From Treponema sp. (lineage in GTDB: Bacteria > Spirochaetota > Spirochaetia > Treponematales > Breznakiellaceae), in contig WQRN01000030.1 in assembly GCA_009786715.1 (NCBI GenBank), positions 1 to 17,061 of the forward strand: a DNA stretch of 17,061 nt, given 5' to 3'. Shown here one piece after another: positions 1 to 6,237 of this stretch. A model generated the notes under the pieces. It was not told the origin of the DNA. It searched no databases and saw only the letters and a list, made by a program, of their open reading frames with translations. The number at the start of each line of letters is the position of its first letter. The stretch's first letter is position 1. Both the position numbers and the translations under genes were made by a program.

Positions 1-3
1 TTT

Positions 4-9
4 AAGGAG
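4..9 (+). promoter_or_regulatory. Ribosome-binding site of cheX
   Basis: AAGGAG lies 6 bases before the ATG. It is one of only three strong Shine-Dalgarno sites in the window; the others precede nrdJ and the gene at the right edge. Several other genes here have none. Confidence 0.85.
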
Positions 10-15
10 TGTATT

Positions 16-492
16 ATGAGAGTCGAGTATATCAACCCTTTCGTAGAGTCCGCTTTTGGTGTATTAAAAGAGGTGTTGAATTCCGATGTAAAGCGCGGTG
101 AAATTTACCTCAAGCCTACCTCAATGTCTATAATGGGCGTGGCCGCACTCGTCGGTCTTGCAGGAGATGTAGAAGGGCGCGTACTTTTCGATATGACTAA
201 GGATACCGCTTTGCATGTCGCCGGCGCAATGAACGGTGAAAATTTCACAGCTCTGGATGAGCTTGCCAAAGCAACCATTCAGGAACTTGCAAACATGATT
301 ACCGCCCAGGCGGTAACCAAGCTGCACGATCTTGGTTTCAAATTTGACCTTACCCCGCCTGCGCTTTTTACCGGCGACAATATGGAAGTTTCTACCAACC
401 TCGGCGAAGTGGAAGCCCTTATTGTTCCGATGGAACTCGGCGCAAACGGAAAGATCGAAGTAAACGTCGCTATCCGCGAAAGAGTAAAATAA
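16..492 (+). CDS. cheX: CheX, CheY-P phosphatase
   Basis: CheX dephosphorylates the chemotaxis response regulator CheY-P in the cytoplasm and so ends the signal to the flagellar motor; in spirochaetes it replaces CheZ. The 158-residue product has the usual length for the family. It carries the CheC/CheX active-site pattern E-x2-N followed about 20 residues later by P: E90 and N93 in QELANMI, then P114/P115. A single such helix, with no second active site, points to CheX rather than CheC. An AAGGAG ribosome-binding site at 4-9 lies 6 bases before the ATG and fixes the start. In treponemes known to me the gene sits in a cheA-cheW-cheX-cheY operon; upstream genes are outside the window, and no cheY follows. 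A hairpin terminator comes directly after. Confidence 0.93.
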   Translation: MRVEYINPFVESAFGVLKEVLNSDVKRGEIYLKPTSMSIMGVAALVGLAGDVEGRVLFDMTKDTALHVAGAMNGENFTALDELAKATIQELANMITAQAVTKLHDLGFKFDLTPPALFTGDNMEVSTNLGEVEALIVPMELGANGKIEVNVAIRERVK

Positions 493-515
493 GTTTTATT
501 TTATTTCAAACCTCG

Positions 516-552
516 GCCGCATGACATCAAAGCCATGCGGTCAAAATTTTTT
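516..552 (+). terminator. Rho-independent terminator after cheX
   Basis: CCGCATG at 517-523 pairs perfectly with CATGCGG at 534-540 around a 10-base loop. Outside the stem comes TCAAAA and then a run of six T at 547-552. It lies 24 bases after the cheX stop and before the tRNA, so cheX is the last gene of its transcript. Confidence 0.8.
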
Positions 553-591
553 GTGGAGGTAGTGACTAAATAACTTATATAAAAGTAACAC

Positions 592-665
592 GGGCGGTTA
601 GCTCAGTTGGTTAGAGCACTAGCTCGACACGCTAGGGGTCACAAGTTCAAGTCTTGTATCGCCCA
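592..665 (+). tRNA. tRNA-Val (anticodon GAC)
   Basis: A full cloverleaf can be folded by eye. The acceptor stem GGGCGGT pairs with ATCGCCC (one G-U). The D arm is GCTC/GAGC around AGTTGGTTA. The anticodon stem CTAGC/GCTAG encloses loop TCGACAC, giving anticodon GAC, which reads GUC/GUU valine codons. The T arm is ACAAG/CTTGT with loop TTCAAGT. The discriminator is A665, and CCA is not encoded, so the CCA-adding enzyme is needed. A TATATA/TATAAA stretch at 576-583 is a possible -10 box, but no convincing -35 box goes with it. The LRR gene begins 20 bases downstream and may be read from the same promoter. Confidence 0.95.
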
Positions 666-685
666 TTTTTATTTGTCCAGTACAT

Positions 686-1504
686 ATGAAAAAAATATTT
701 ATATTACTGTTTTTTTTTATCGCCGCGAATATTTTTGCCCAGAGCGGTCTTAGAATAACGGTCGAAGGCAACAGCACAGGCCTTACTATTACAGGTTCTG
801 AAGGCAGAGCAACAACGCTTTCAATCCCTGAAACTATCGACGGCAAAAATGTTACAATGATAAGCGACGGCGCTTTTATCGGCAAAGGTTTAAGAGAAGT
901 TTCAATTCCCGATTCCGTTACAGTAATCGGCGACGGCGCGTTTTCGTATAACAGGCTTACAACTTTAACAATCGGAAATAATGTAACCAAAATAGGAAGA
1001 GGGGCGTTTACAAGCAACAGGCTGTCAAGCGTAACATTGGGCACAAGCATTGCGATAATCGGCAAAGGCGCGTTTTCCAATAATCAGATAGGAGAAATAA
1101 CCCTTCCGGCTTCTGTTACAGAAATTGACGATTACGCGTTTTTTAATAATAAAATAAAAAGTATAGAAATCCCGGCTAATGTAACATTGATAGGGGAAGG
1201 CGCGTTTTCGGGTAACAAGCTTACAAGCGTTGAAGTCGGCTCCAGCGTGACCACAATCAGAGCCGGCGCGTTTTATAACAATTTTATAACAAGCGTTACT
1301 ATTCCGTCTTCGCTTCAGAATCTCGGAGACCGCGCTTTTGACGCGCGTTCTTCCGACGGCCGCATCAGGAGCAATATTGTTTTTACAGACGCAAGCGGCA
1401 ATGTCCTTTACACTACAGCGAATAATTTTGACGCTTTTTTCGAATCCAACGGAAAAAAGCCGGGAAAGTATTCGCTTACAGACGGCAACTGGAAGATGGA
1501 ATAG
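686..1504 (+). CDS. Secreted BspA-type leucine-rich-repeat protein
   Basis: A surface or secreted repeat protein of the Treponema-type LRR (LRR_5/BspA-like) family, whose members are linked to adhesion and protein binding; the ligand here cannot be told. Residues 1-18 form a signal peptide (Lys-Lys, then a run of Ile/Leu/Phe, probable cut after IFA); there is no lipobox cysteine. Residues 63-216 are seven back-to-back 22-residue repeats of the form AF-x4-(L/I)-x2-(V/I/L)-x-(I/L/V)-x3-V-x2-I-(G/D)-x2. The final 50 or so residues are non-repeat and end in GKYSLTDGNWKME, which resembles the short tail of other treponemal BspA-like proteins as I remember them (inference). The ATG lies 20 bases after the tRNA with no clear ribosome-binding site. 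It converges on mntP, with 8 bp between the stops. Confidence 0.88.
   Translation: MKKIFILLFFFIAANIFAQSGLRITVEGNSTGLTITGSEGRATTLSIPETIDGKNVTMISDGAFIGKGLREVSIPDSVTVIGDGAFSYNRLTTLTIGNNVTKIGRGAFTSNRLSSVTLGTSIAIIGKGAFSNNQIGEITLPASVTEIDDYAFFNNKIKSIEIPANVTLIGEGAFSGNKLTSVEVGSSVTTIRAGAFYNNFITSVTIPSSLQNLGDRAFDARSSDGRIRSNIVFTDASGNVLYTTANNFDAFFESNGKKPGKYSLTDGNWKME
872..1333 (+). repeat. Seven in-frame 66-bp LRR-coding repeats
   Basis: This is the DNA-level counterpart of the seven 22-residue LRR units (462 bp, exactly 7 x 66). Each unit starts with a codon pair for Ala-Phe, usually within ggcgcGTTTt. The units differ at many third positions and in the loop residues, so they are old repeats under selection rather than fresh copies. 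Such arrays can still gain or lose units by recombination. Confidence 0.8.
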
Positions 1505-1512
1505 GCTGCCTG

Positions 1513-2076
1513 TTATTTAAAAAACAGATGTTCAATTAATATTTTAATACCGAGAGCGATTAAAATTATTCCGCCTGCAAGTTCCGCTTTGGATTTAAAT
1601 TTTGCTCCGAAGATATTTCCGATTTTCACGCCGGCTGTAGAAATGCAGAATGTTGTAAAACCGATTATCGCGATAGAGATATAAATATTAATTTTGAAAA
1701 ACGCGAATGTTACGCCGACTGCCAAAGCGTCTATGCTTGTTGCGACTGCAAGAAGAAGCATATTTAAAAAAGTGAATTTGTTTGTGTCTGATTTATCTTC
1801 GTGTTTGGAGAAACTGTCCGCGATCATTTTTCCCCCGATAAAACCAAGCAGAACAAACGCAACCCAGTGTTCAAACATACTAATTTTATCTGCAAACAAA
1901 GTACCTGCGAAAAAGCCGATTAAAGGCATTAACGCTTGAAAAAAGCCGAAGTAAAGTCCCGGGATTAAATACTGTTTAAACGACGGCTTTTCAACAGACA
2001 GCCCCAGCGTGATAGAAACGGCGAAAGCGTCCATCGAAAGACCGATTGCAATTAAAATGATTTCTATGTAACTCAT
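1513..2076 (-). CDS. mntP: MntP-type manganese efflux pump
   Basis: An inner-membrane exporter that protects the cell from excess Mn2+ (MntP/YebN, DUF204). The 187 residues form about six hydrophobic segments arranged as an inverted repeat. The family's two aspartate motifs stand in the matching helices of each half: SMDAFAV (D16) and SIDALAV (D116). GGKMIADSF (81-89) is the conserved loop after the third segment. The length is normal. A probable promoter upstream (TTGTCA / TATAAT, 17 bp apart) predicts a leader of about 38 bases. That is too short for the yybP-ykoY manganese riboswitch that often controls mntP, and no such fold is seen, so regulation must come another way. The family could also move other divalent metals. 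Confidence 0.9.
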   Translation of the reverse strand: MSYIEIILIAIGLSMDAFAVSITLGLSVEKPSFKQYLIPGLYFGFFQALMPLIGFFAGTLFADKISMFEHWVAFVLLGFIGGKMIADSFSKHEDKSDTNKFTFLNMLLLAVATSIDALAVGVTFAFFKINIYISIAIIGFTTFCISTAGVKIGNIFGAKFKSKAELAGGIILIALGIKILIEHLFFK

Positions 2077-2101
2077 TTGCTTTTACCGTCTTCGCGCTCG
2101 A

Positions 2102-2130
2102 TTGTTTTCATATATTAAGTATTATATGAT
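2102..2130 (+). promoter_or_regulatory. Promoter of the ATL gene
   Basis: TTGTTT (2102-2107) and TATGAT (2125-2130) are 17 bp apart. Transcription would begin about 2137, two bases before the ATG at 2139, giving a practically leaderless mRNA. The -35 box is a weak match. Confidence 0.4.
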
Positions 2131-2149
2131 ATGAATATATGACTGACAA
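2121..2149 (-). promoter_or_regulatory. Promoter of mntP
   Basis: On the minus strand, -35 TTGTCA (2144-2149) and a perfect -10 TATAAT (2121-2126) are 17 bp apart. The -35 box lies inside the first codons of the opposite gene, and the whole element overlaps that gene's own promoter. Confidence 0.55.
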
Positions 2150-2435
2150 CACCCGAAAAATTATCGAGCAGATTCTTGCGGTGCCGAAAGGAAAGGTTTG
2201 CAGTTACCGCGATATTGCGTTAAAAGCGGGTATCCCCAATGGAGCGCGGCAGACTGTAAGGACGCTTCATTCAATGTCTGAGAAGTTCAATCTGCCATGG
2301 TACAGAATTATCCGCTCTGACGGCACAATTGGATTGGAAGGGGAGGGCATGGTGTTACAGGTAAAACTCTTAAAAAAAGATGGTGTTAAGGTTTCTAAAG
2401 ATGGAAAAGTGGATATGGAGCAGTTTGGGTGGTAG
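2139..2435 (+). CDS. Alkyltransferase-like (ATL) DNA-repair protein
   Basis: A 98-residue relative of the DNA-binding domain of O6-methylguanine-DNA methyltransferase. The acceptor-cysteine motif PCHR is replaced by PWYR (53-56), so it cannot take up the alkyl group. ATL proteins with PWHR, PAHR or PWYR bind O6-alkylguanine, flip it out and mark the lesion for nucleotide-excision repair. Other family marks are present: SYRDIA (22-27, the Tyr that helps rotate the damaged base) and GARQTVR (35-41) at the recognition helix, where the intercalating Arg resides. The length is typical of bacterial ATLs. The ATG at 2139 is the only workable start; an ATG at 2131 runs into a stop after three codons. 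There is no ribosome-binding site. A second alkylation-repair gene, tag, lies about 2 kb away. Confidence 0.9.
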   Translation: MTDNTRKIIEQILAVPKGKVCSYRDIALKAGIPNGARQTVRTLHSMSEKFNLPWYRIIRSDGTIGLEGEGMVLQVKLLKKDGVKVSKDGKVDMEQFGW

Positions 2436-2459
2436 GATAAATGGAGATTGTTTTAAATT

Positions 2460-2747
2460 ATGGCGCTAATATTGTTTTGGATTAAAATAGCGATAATGCG
2501 AATTATTACTTCGAGCAAATATAATAATAGAATTGTTTATACAAGATAATTTTTAAAACAGGCTTTTTTGAATAATGTTTTATTGATTATATTTAATGTC
2601 ATCGTATTTATTTCAATGCCAGATAACAGATATTTTATTTTAATCTGTGAGTTAGCAATATTTTCCGTGTTTTTATCCTTTTTAATAATGTATTTAAAAT
2701 ACAATGCTGTTAATAAAAAATGTAAATTTCAGAAACAGAAGAATTGA
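2460..2747 (+). pseudogene. Remnant of a membrane protein, probably ABC permease
   Basis: The reading frame from ATG 2460 runs for 29 codons, meets TAA at 2547-2549, and continues in the same frame for 65 codons to TGA at 2745-2747. The second part encodes two hydrophobic stretches (around NVLLIIFNVIVFIS and LICELAIFSVFLSFLIMYL) and a Lys-rich end, as in the last helices of a transporter permease. The sequence is much richer in A+T than its surroundings. It overlaps the ABC ATPase remnant that follows, in another frame, so the two probably come from one exporter operon shortened by deletion. The permease label is inference from this neighbour; the hydrophobic frame and the in-frame stop are seen directly. 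Confidence 0.5.
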
Positions 2748-3121
2748 TTCGCTTTCTAGAAGTTGATAAATATATACATAAACAGTTTAATCAATGTTCT
2801 TCCGGGATGAAAAAGAAGGTTCAAATTGTTATAAGCCTTATAGGAGATATTGATACAATTATATGGGATGAGCCGAATAATGGTCTTGATGTTGTTTCAA
2901 ATATTAAAATTAAAAATCTTTTGAAATATTACAGAGATAATAATAAAATAATACTTTTTTCAAGCCATGTAATTGAGTTCCTTGAAAATTTCACAGATGT
3001 CTGTGTCCTGTTAAATGAAGGAGAAGTTATTGAAAATAAAGAAATGCAAGAAGGCGAGTAGTTAGAAAAATTATTTATTAACAGGCTGCCTCAGAATGAT
3101 TTACAGTTTAATTTTAAATAA
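2726..3121 (+). pseudogene. C-terminal half of an ABC transporter ATPase, degraded
   Basis: From codon ATT 2726, straight after a stop, the frame reads as the second half of an ABC ATPase: helix EELIRFLEVDKYI, a worn signature CSSGMKKKVQI (usually LSGGMKQR), Walker B TIIWDEP with the D-loop NNGLD, and switch histidine FSSH. The first half, with Walker A and the Q-loop, is absent, so it cannot bind ATP in the normal way. TAG at 3059-3061 interrupts the end. Beyond it the same frame continues as LEKLFINRLPQNDLQ to TAA at 3119, which looks like the natural C-terminus of such proteins. TTG at 2744 could start a 105-residue product, but without Walker A a working role is unlikely. The subfamily resembles bacteriocin or drug exporters; the substrate is unknown. 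Confidence 0.8.
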
Positions 3122-3123
3122 CC

Positions 3124-3152
3124 TTGCTTTATTACAAATTTAATAATATCAT
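3124..3152 (+). promoter_or_regulatory. Possible promoter of the YihY-cNMP gene
   Basis: TTGCTT (3124-3129) and TATCAT (3147-3152) are 17 bp apart. The predicted start of transcription near 3159 leaves about 14 bases before the GTG. The -10 box is a good match and the -35 box is poor. Confidence 0.35.
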
Positions 3153-3172
3153 ATTTATAACGGAATCAAATT

Positions 3173-4465
3173 GTGGAGAATAACAGTTTTTACAGAAAAA
3201 GAGACGGCGTTAAGAATTTTTTTCTTCTCATATTGCAGCGTTTGTGGCTTACATTGGAGCTGTTTAATAAAAACGGGCTGATGAATCACGCTGCAGCCTG
3301 TGCTTATGGGTTCCTTTTGTCTGCGGCCCCGGCGCTGCTTTTTATTTCATTTGTTGTTTCCCGTATTCTTTCTGTGCCTCCCGAAGTGTTGGAATCCATG
3401 CTTGGGCAAATAGACTTTCTTTTCGGCGTTTTCGACGCTAAAAATCTTGTTATCAATTTTTTAAGTTTTTCCAATTCTGGGGTTGCAGGATTAATTTCTG
3501 TTCTTGTTATTTTTTGGGCTACAAGGCTTTGCGCTCTTTCGATCCAGCGCGGCCTTGGAGTGGTCTTTTCAGGCGCTCGTTCTATTTTAAAGGATAATAT
3601 TTTTACGCTTGGATTGGGGCTGCTTGCCATGTTTGTTATTATTATCGCTCTTATTGGATTAAGAGCGGGTATTATTTTATTAAATTCCGTAGAGTTCATG
3701 TCGGATATAGCCATTGCGCCTGTTTTAATAATCGCCGCAAGAATCTTTTTTATGTTCAGCCTTGCGCTGCTTGCTATGGCGGCTTATCGTTTTTATCCTG
3801 TTAGGCATCCAAGATTTAAATATATAGTAGTCGGAGTTCTTGCATGTATAATTTTATATCAGATTTTTGCGGCTGGTTTTGCAATGATTATCAGTCCGGA
3901 CAGATATAATCTTCTTTACGGAACCCTGGGGAGGTTGTTTCTTTTTCTTGTTAATATTTATTTCTTTTTTGTTTTTTTCTTTTTCGGCGGACAGTTAATA
4001 AATATCCTTGATTTTTCCGACGCCATGCTTTTTATCCGCTTGAGACAGGTATATTCAGAAGGTTCGCAGCCTAAAACATTATTTGACAAACTTTTCGCGA
4101 CGCTTACAAAGCCGCTTAAAAAATACCATATGCTTTATAAAAAAGGAGATCCGATTTTTACAATAAACAGCCAGGGAAAAGAAGTGTATTACATACTTTC
4201 CGGCAAGGCTGGGGTTTACCTTGATAATGAATTTAAAAACAGAATCTCAGTTGTTAATGAACATAACTTTTTCGGCGAGATGGCTTCCATTACTCTGGAT
4301 GAAAGGGCGGCTTCTATAAAAGCAGAGACAGATATTTCTGTTTTAATCCTTCCGCCGGCTCTTTTCAGCGTTATCCTTCATCTTGATCCAAAAATCGATC
4401 AGAGCCTTATTAAAATTTTATCACAGCAGATAAAAACCATTAACCAGCAGATGCAATCTAATTAG
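3173..4465 (+). CDS. YihY/BrkB membrane protein fused to a cyclic-nucleotide-binding domain
   Basis: Residues 1-285 belong to the YihY/BrkB family, once misnamed ribonuclease BN, whose transport or envelope role is unsettled. About six membrane spans lie near 42-64, 105-125, 143-169, 183-206, 216-240 and 251-276, with the family's HAAACAYGFLLSAAPALLF early on. Residues 305-420 form a cytoplasmic CRP-type cNMP-binding beta-barrel: YILSGKAGVYL, then the phosphate-binding cassette FGEMASITLDERAAS (367-381) with Glu369 and Arg378 in the places that hold the cyclic nucleotide. The cassette looks intact, so binding of cAMP, cGMP or a cyclic dinucleotide is plausible; ligand and output are not known. 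Standard YihY proteins lack this domain. The start is GTG, preceded only by a weak CGGA. It converges on tag. Confidence 0.85.
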   Translation: MENNSFYRKRDGVKNFFLLILQRLWLTLELFNKNGLMNHAAACAYGFLLSAAPALLFISFVVSRILSVPPEVLESMLGQIDFLFGVFDAKNLVINFLSFSNSGVAGLISVLVIFWATRLCALSIQRGLGVVFSGARSILKDNIFTLGLGLLAMFVIIIALIGLRAGIILLNSVEFMSDIAIAPVLIIAARIFFMFSLALLAMAAYRFYPVRHPRFKYIVVGVLACIILYQIFAAGFAMIISPDRYNLLYGTLGRLFLFLVNIYFFFVFFFFGGQLINILDFSDAMLFIRLRQVYSEGSQPKTLFDKLFATLTKPLKKYHMLYKKGDPIFTINSQGKEVYYILSGKAGVYLDNEFKNRISVVNEHNFFGEMASITLDERAASIKAETDISVLILPPALFSVILHLDPKIDQSLIKILSQQIKTINQQMQSN

Positions 4466-4473
4466 TTTAATTA

Positions 4474-4497
4474 CGCGTTTTTGGTATACGCTTTTTT
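4474..4497. terminator. Weak terminator between two convergent genes
   Basis: GCGT (4475-4478) and ACGC (4488-4491) can pair around a 9-base loop, followed by six T at 4492-4497. The stem has only four pairs, but it sits in the 30-bp gap between convergent genes and its T-run overlaps the stop codon of tag. Confidence 0.3.
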
Positions 4498-5065
4498 AGT
4501 ACAATTTCTTTATTTCTTTGTACCGGTAACAATCAGTTATATGATCATTTATTATGCCTGTTGCCTGTAAATGTGAATATATAATCACACTGCCAAGAAA
4601 TTTAAAACCTCTTTTTTTCAAGTCTGCCGATATTGTATCGGATAACTCTGATCTGGGAGGTATTTCGTTAATCGCTTTCCATTTTCCGACAATAGGTTTC
4701 CCTTTTGTAAAACTCCAAATATAATCAGAAAAACTGCCGAACTCTTTTTGTATTTCTAAAAAATGCTTTGCGTTGTTAATAGAAGCTTCTATTTTTAACC
4801 GGTTTCTGACTATTCCCGCATTAGCAAGAAGTTTCGCCTTCTTTGCTTCTGTATACCGCGCGATTTTTTTCGGATCAAAATTGTCATACGCTTTTCTGTA
4901 ATTTTCTCTTTTGTTTAAAATTGTTATCCAGCTCAATCCCGCCTGCGCCGATTCAAGCACTAGAAACTCAAAATGTTTTTGGTCGTCATGTACAGGAACA
5001 CCCCATTCTTCATCATGATATTTGGTATACAATTCTGTGCTTTCGCACCATTGACAGCGTTTCAT
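4496..5065 (-). CDS. tag: DNA-3-methyladenine glycosylase I
   Basis: Tag cuts the N-glycosidic bond of 3-methyladenine, the first step of base-excision repair of alkylated DNA. All marks of the family are visible. The zinc site is Cys4 and His17 at the N-terminus with His175 and Cys179 near the end (DHITDC), in the same positions as in the E. coli enzyme as I remember it. Glu38 in ESAQAGLSW is the conserved base-pocket acid, with Trp46 nearby. The 189 residues are normal length. A strong promoter places the transcription start at the ATG, and there is no ribosome-binding site, so the message is probably leaderless. Together with the ATL gene at 2139 this gives two alkylation-repair functions in 3 kb. 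Confidence 0.95.
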   Translation of the reverse strand: MKRCQWCESTELYTKYHDEEWGVPVHDDQKHFEFLVLESAQAGLSWITILNKRENYRKAYDNFDPKKIARYTEAKKAKLLANAGIVRNRLKIEASINNAKHFLEIQKEFGSFSDYIWSFTKGKPIVGKWKAINEIPPRSELSDTISADLKKRGFKFLGSVIIYSHLQATGIINDHITDCYRYKEIKKLY

Positions 5066-5071
5066 GTTTTT

Positions 5072-5100
5072 ATTATACGTCTGTTAAGTTAAAACATCAA
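5072..5100 (-). promoter_or_regulatory. Promoter of tag, predicted leaderless
   Basis: On the minus strand, -35 TTGATG (5095-5100) and a perfect -10 TATAAT (5072-5077) are 17 bp apart. Only six bases (AAAAAC) separate the -10 box from the ATG, so position +1 should be the A of the start codon. Confidence 0.6.
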
Positions 5101-5168
5101 GAGTATAAAAAACATAATATATTTATGAACATTTTTAATCATTTTTAATTAAAAAAATTCTTTAAAAA

Positions 5169-6212
5169 TTATTTTACAGCTGCTCCGCGCATCAGCCTGT
5201 CGTTAATCGCCTCTCCAAGCCCTTGCTGCGGCGCAGAGTGCGCGATGATCTGGGAGACATTAGAGTTGTCGATCTCGTGGAGGGTTTCAAAAAGATTGGA
5301 AGCAGCTTCTACAAGATTGCCGGTTTCGGAAAGAACTCTAATAACAGCTTCTTTTAATGGCTTTTGCGTTTTCTGCCACGCGTCTCTTGTTGACCCATCA
5401 AAAAATAAAAGAGCTATTTTCTCTTTTTCGGCGCAGAAAGAAGCATCTGGCTGTTTAATAATTTCATCTCGGTTAAATACTTTAAGAGGCGTTTTCGGCG
5501 AATAATGGCTTTTCATCTGCCCCGGTGAAGTAAGGCCTTGTTCTTCCGCTGCTTCATTCGCATTATTCTCGGTTTCTACTGTGCCAATTAATTTTTCTAT
5601 CGCCTCTCTTGGCGTGCCGCCGGGACGAAGGATTTTTATCTCCCCGCCTGTTAAATCCAGCACAGTGGATTCAAGACCTATTTGCGAAGCGCCGCCGTCA
5701 AGAATTAAATCAATTTTACCGCCGAGCCCGTCTTTCACGTGCTCCGCCCTTGTCGGGCTAAGGCTGCCAAAAGGGTTCGCGCTTGGAGCCGCGATTGCCG
5801 TGCCTGAAAGGGAGATCAATTTTTGAGCGGCTTCGTTTGAGGGGAAGCGGATTGCCGCAGTCTGCAAACCAGCCGTGGCGATACCGGGTATTTTTTCATT
5901 TTTCGGCATAACAATGGAAAGCGGCCCCGGCCAAAGGTTGTCCGCAAGCAGAAATAGTTTTTTGCGCGTATCTTCGCTTAGGAGAGAAAGATTGGCGACC
6001 TTTTCCAGATAATCTATAGAAGCGATATGTATTATTAAAGGATCAAAGTGAGGCCTGTTTTTAACTTCAAAAACTTTTGCAAGCGCCTGCGGATTGAACG
6101 CGTCCGCGCCAAGCCCGTAAACTGTTTCCGTAGGGAATGCTACAAGCCCGCCGCTTTTGATTATGTCAGCACCTTTTTTAAGGGATTCATTTGTTACAGG
6201 TAATAAAGCCAT
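5169..6212 (-). CDS. Threonylcarbamoyl-AMP synthase (Sua5 type)
   Basis: It makes L-threonylcarbamoyl-AMP from threonine, bicarbonate and ATP, the first step of the universal tRNA modification t6A37. Residues 1-210 are the YrdC catalytic domain: PTETVYGLGAD (27-37), KNRP (51-54), LWPGPLS (93-99) and SAN (144-146) line the substrate pocket. The linker SPGQMKSHYSP (229-239) is the typical Sua5 link, and the Sua5 domain follows and ends in INDRLMRGAA. With both domains and 347 residues this is the long Sua5 form, not the short TsaC/YrdC form. A GGAAG at 6217-6221 may serve as ribosome-binding site. It lies 25 bp downstream of the AAA ATPase gene on the same strand and is probably co-transcribed; no functional link between the two is evident. 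Confidence 0.95.
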   Translation of the reverse strand: MALLPVTNESLKKGADIIKSGGLVAFPTETVYGLGADAFNPQALAKVFEVKNRPHFDPLIIHIASIDYLEKVANLSLLSEDTRKKLFLLADNLWPGPLSIVMPKNEKIPGIATAGLQTAAIRFPSNEAAQKLISLSGTAIAAPSANPFGSLSPTRAEHVKDGLGGKIDLILDGGASQIGLESTVLDLTGGEIKILRPGGTPREAIEKLIGTVETENNANEAAEEQGLTSPGQMKSHYSPKTPLKVFNRDEIIKQPDASFCAEKEKIALLFFDGSTRDAWQKTQKPLKEAVIRVLSETGNLVEAASNLFETLHEIDNSNVSQIIAHSAPQQGLGEAINDRLMRGAAVK

Positions 6213-6237
6213 ATTTCTTCCGTCTTGTTTGATTATC

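Noticed and set aside
551..583. tRNA promoter
   Set aside because: TATATA/TATAAA is a fair -10 box, but the best -35 (TTGTGG, 18-19 bp away) is a poor match, so it is not listed as a feature.
619..1080. Minus-strand ORF across the tRNA and the LRR gene
   Set aside because: It runs through the tRNA and opposite the LRR repeats, and its protein is a repetitive mirror of them.
1510..1527. Terminator between the LRR gene and mntP
   Set aside because: CTGTT/AACAG makes only five pairs around an AT loop, and there is no T-run outside the stem on either strand.
2077..2138. yybP-ykoY manganese riboswitch before mntP
   Set aside because: Only 62 bp separate the two divergent genes, and no matching fold can be drawn.
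2744..3061. Intact small ABC ATPase gene
   Set aside because: Walker A and the Q-loop are missing, and the natural C-terminus continues past the TAG at 3059.
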